Assembly: GCF_900105755.1 (NCBI RefSeq)
Contig: NZ_FNTQ01000001.1
Location: 7,378,001-7,442,000, forward strand
Direction of reading: 5' to 3'
Source: Streptomyces sp. Ag109_O5-10
GTDB lineage: Bacteria; Actinomycetota; Actinomycetes; Streptomycetales; Streptomycetaceae
Length of the DNA: 64,000 nucleotides
Part shown: positions 63,546 to 64,000 of the stretch, piece by piece
Position numbering within the stretch: the stretch's first letter is position 1
Layout: every line of letters begins with the position of its first letter
The notes under the pieces: generated by a model
What the model was told of the DNA's origin: nothing
Database searches by the model: none
Seen by the model: only the letters and a program-made list of their open reading frames with translations
Program-made: the position numbers and the translations under genes

Positions 63546-64000
63546 ATGACATTCACGGTCCGAGCCGCCGTACTGCCCGCCGTGGGCGCCCCGCTGTCGG
63601 TCACCGCGATCGAGCTCCCGGACCCCGGCCCCGGCCAGGTCCGGGTCCGGCTCGCCGCCGCCGGTGTCTGCCACTCCGACCTCTCCCTGACCGACGGCAC
63701 CATGCGGGTGCCGGTCCCGGCGGTCCTCGGCCACGAGGGCGCGGGCACGGTGGTGGCCGTCGGCGAGGGCGTCACCCGTCTCGCACCCGGCGACCCGGTG
63801 GTCCTCAACTGGGCGCCCTCCTGCGGCAGCTGCCACGCCTGCGCGCTGGGCGAGGTCTGGCTCTGCGCCAACGCGCTGAACGGCTCCGGTGACGTCCACG
63901 CCCGTACGGCGGACGGCACCGACCTGCACCCCGGCCTGAACGTGGCGGCCTTCGCCGAGGAGACCGTGGTCGCCGAGTCCTGCGCCCTCCCGCTGCCCGC
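63546..64000 (+). CDS. zinc-containing alcohol dehydrogenase (5' part, cut by window end)
   Basis: The first 151 residues of a class III-like/NDMA-dependent-style zinc alcohol dehydrogenase. The catalytic zinc ligands are in AGVCHSD (Cys) and GHEGAGTVVAVGEGV (His-Glu). The structural-zinc lobe CGSCHACALGEVWLC follows. It would oxidise an alcohol to the aldehyde used by the preceding gene. GAGGAGG lies just upstream. The gene continues past the window; a regulator may lie beyond it. Confidence 0.9.
   Translation, partial: MTFTVRAAVLPAVGAPLSVTAIELPDPGPGQVRVRLAAAGVCHSDLSLTDGTMRVPVPAVLGHEGAGTVVAVGEGVTRLAPGDPVVLNWAPSCGSCHACALGEVWLCANALNGSGDVHARTADGTDLHPGLNVAAFAEETVVAESCALPLP

Noticed and set aside
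1..64000. tRNA, rRNA, CRISPR array, prophage or biosynthetic gene cluster
   Set aside because: No tRNA or rRNA sequences, no regularly spaced repeats, no phage structural or integrase genes and no PKS, NRPS, terpene or RiPP enzymes were recognised in either strand.

Overview
The window is about 72% G+C, with strong third-position GC bias, frequent GTG/TTG starts, overlapping ATGA/GTGA/TTGA gene junctions and many secreted enzymes. Together with streptogrisin-type proteases, a SepF paralogue, a DnaE2/ImuB pair, a class F sortase and the dispersed GCGCAGTTCCCCGCGCCCC-type repeat, this points to a Streptomyces chromosome, probably a non-telomeric part. From memory and unchecked, the gene order resembles the SCO1760-SCO1705 part of the S. 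coelicolor chromosome. No rRNA, tRNA, CRISPR array or intact insertion sequence was found.

Layout. 0.2-3.8 kb: DHA2-type MFS exporter, glutaryl-CoA-dehydrogenase-like flavoprotein, and a convergent sepF paralogue. 3.8-8.4 kb: an almost gene-free kilobase with a good promoter, then a compact operon (FAD/NAD(P)-binding protein, short LLM flavin oxidoreductase, DUF1684 protein). Each of the three genes is entered through a tiny overlapping ORF, and one of these ORFs carries a TTA codon. 8.6-11.9 kb: two streptogrisin-type proteases flanking a slipin. 12.1-15.0 kb: a short-chain dehydrogenase, an acyl-CoA dehydrogenase and a TetR regulator with a palindrome between them. 15.3-19.8 kb: SOS-type mutasome pair (dnaE2 plus an imuB-like gene lacking polymerase active-site residues) behind a LexA box, followed by a collapsed GH13 glycosidase remnant. 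20.1-27.7 kb: cupin/MarR pair with twin operators, secreted lipase, a MITE-like element abutting a GNAT gene, methyltransferase, DUF402, tandem-GNAT, GntR, DUF72 and AAA ATPase genes. 27.9-36.7 kb: an exopolysaccharide-type cluster (secreted GH39-like protein; two GT2 glycosyltransferases, a NodB deacetylase and a 1265-aa flippase/membrane fusion, all overlapping; a small membrane protein). 36.9-39.4 kb: secreted SGNH lipase and a Ser/Thr kinase with an extracytoplasmic domain. 39.4-45.8 kb: NicO-type metal exporter, TPR protein and DUF4331 protein, divergent from an ECF sigma factor/zinc anti-sigma pair. 45.9-49.9 kb: small basic protein, CoA-transferase, and a DrrAB-type ABC exporter divergent from its TetR with duplicated operators. 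50-53.3 kb: homogentisate dioxygenase, GntR and an orphan type ISP restriction C-terminal domain in one operon. 53.4-60 kb: lipoprotein, TetR, molybdopterin oxidoreductase, CitMHS citrate transporter and MFS transporter. 60.1-62 kb: secreted Gly/Asn-rich protein with class F sortase, and a DUF3574 protein. 62.1-64 kb: aldehyde dehydrogenase and a truncated zinc alcohol dehydrogenase, sharing an operator-like palindrome with the acyl-CoA dehydrogenase at 2.1 kb.

The strongest candidates for something undescribed are the micro-ORF-coupled flavin operon (4.8-8.4 kb), the shared 18-bp operator 60 kb apart, the noncanonical sortase substrate (60.1 kb), the sigma/anti-sigma-linked DUF4331-TPR-NicO locus and the flippase/membrane fusion of the polysaccharide cluster. 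Functions were assigned by reading motifs only; no database search was run.
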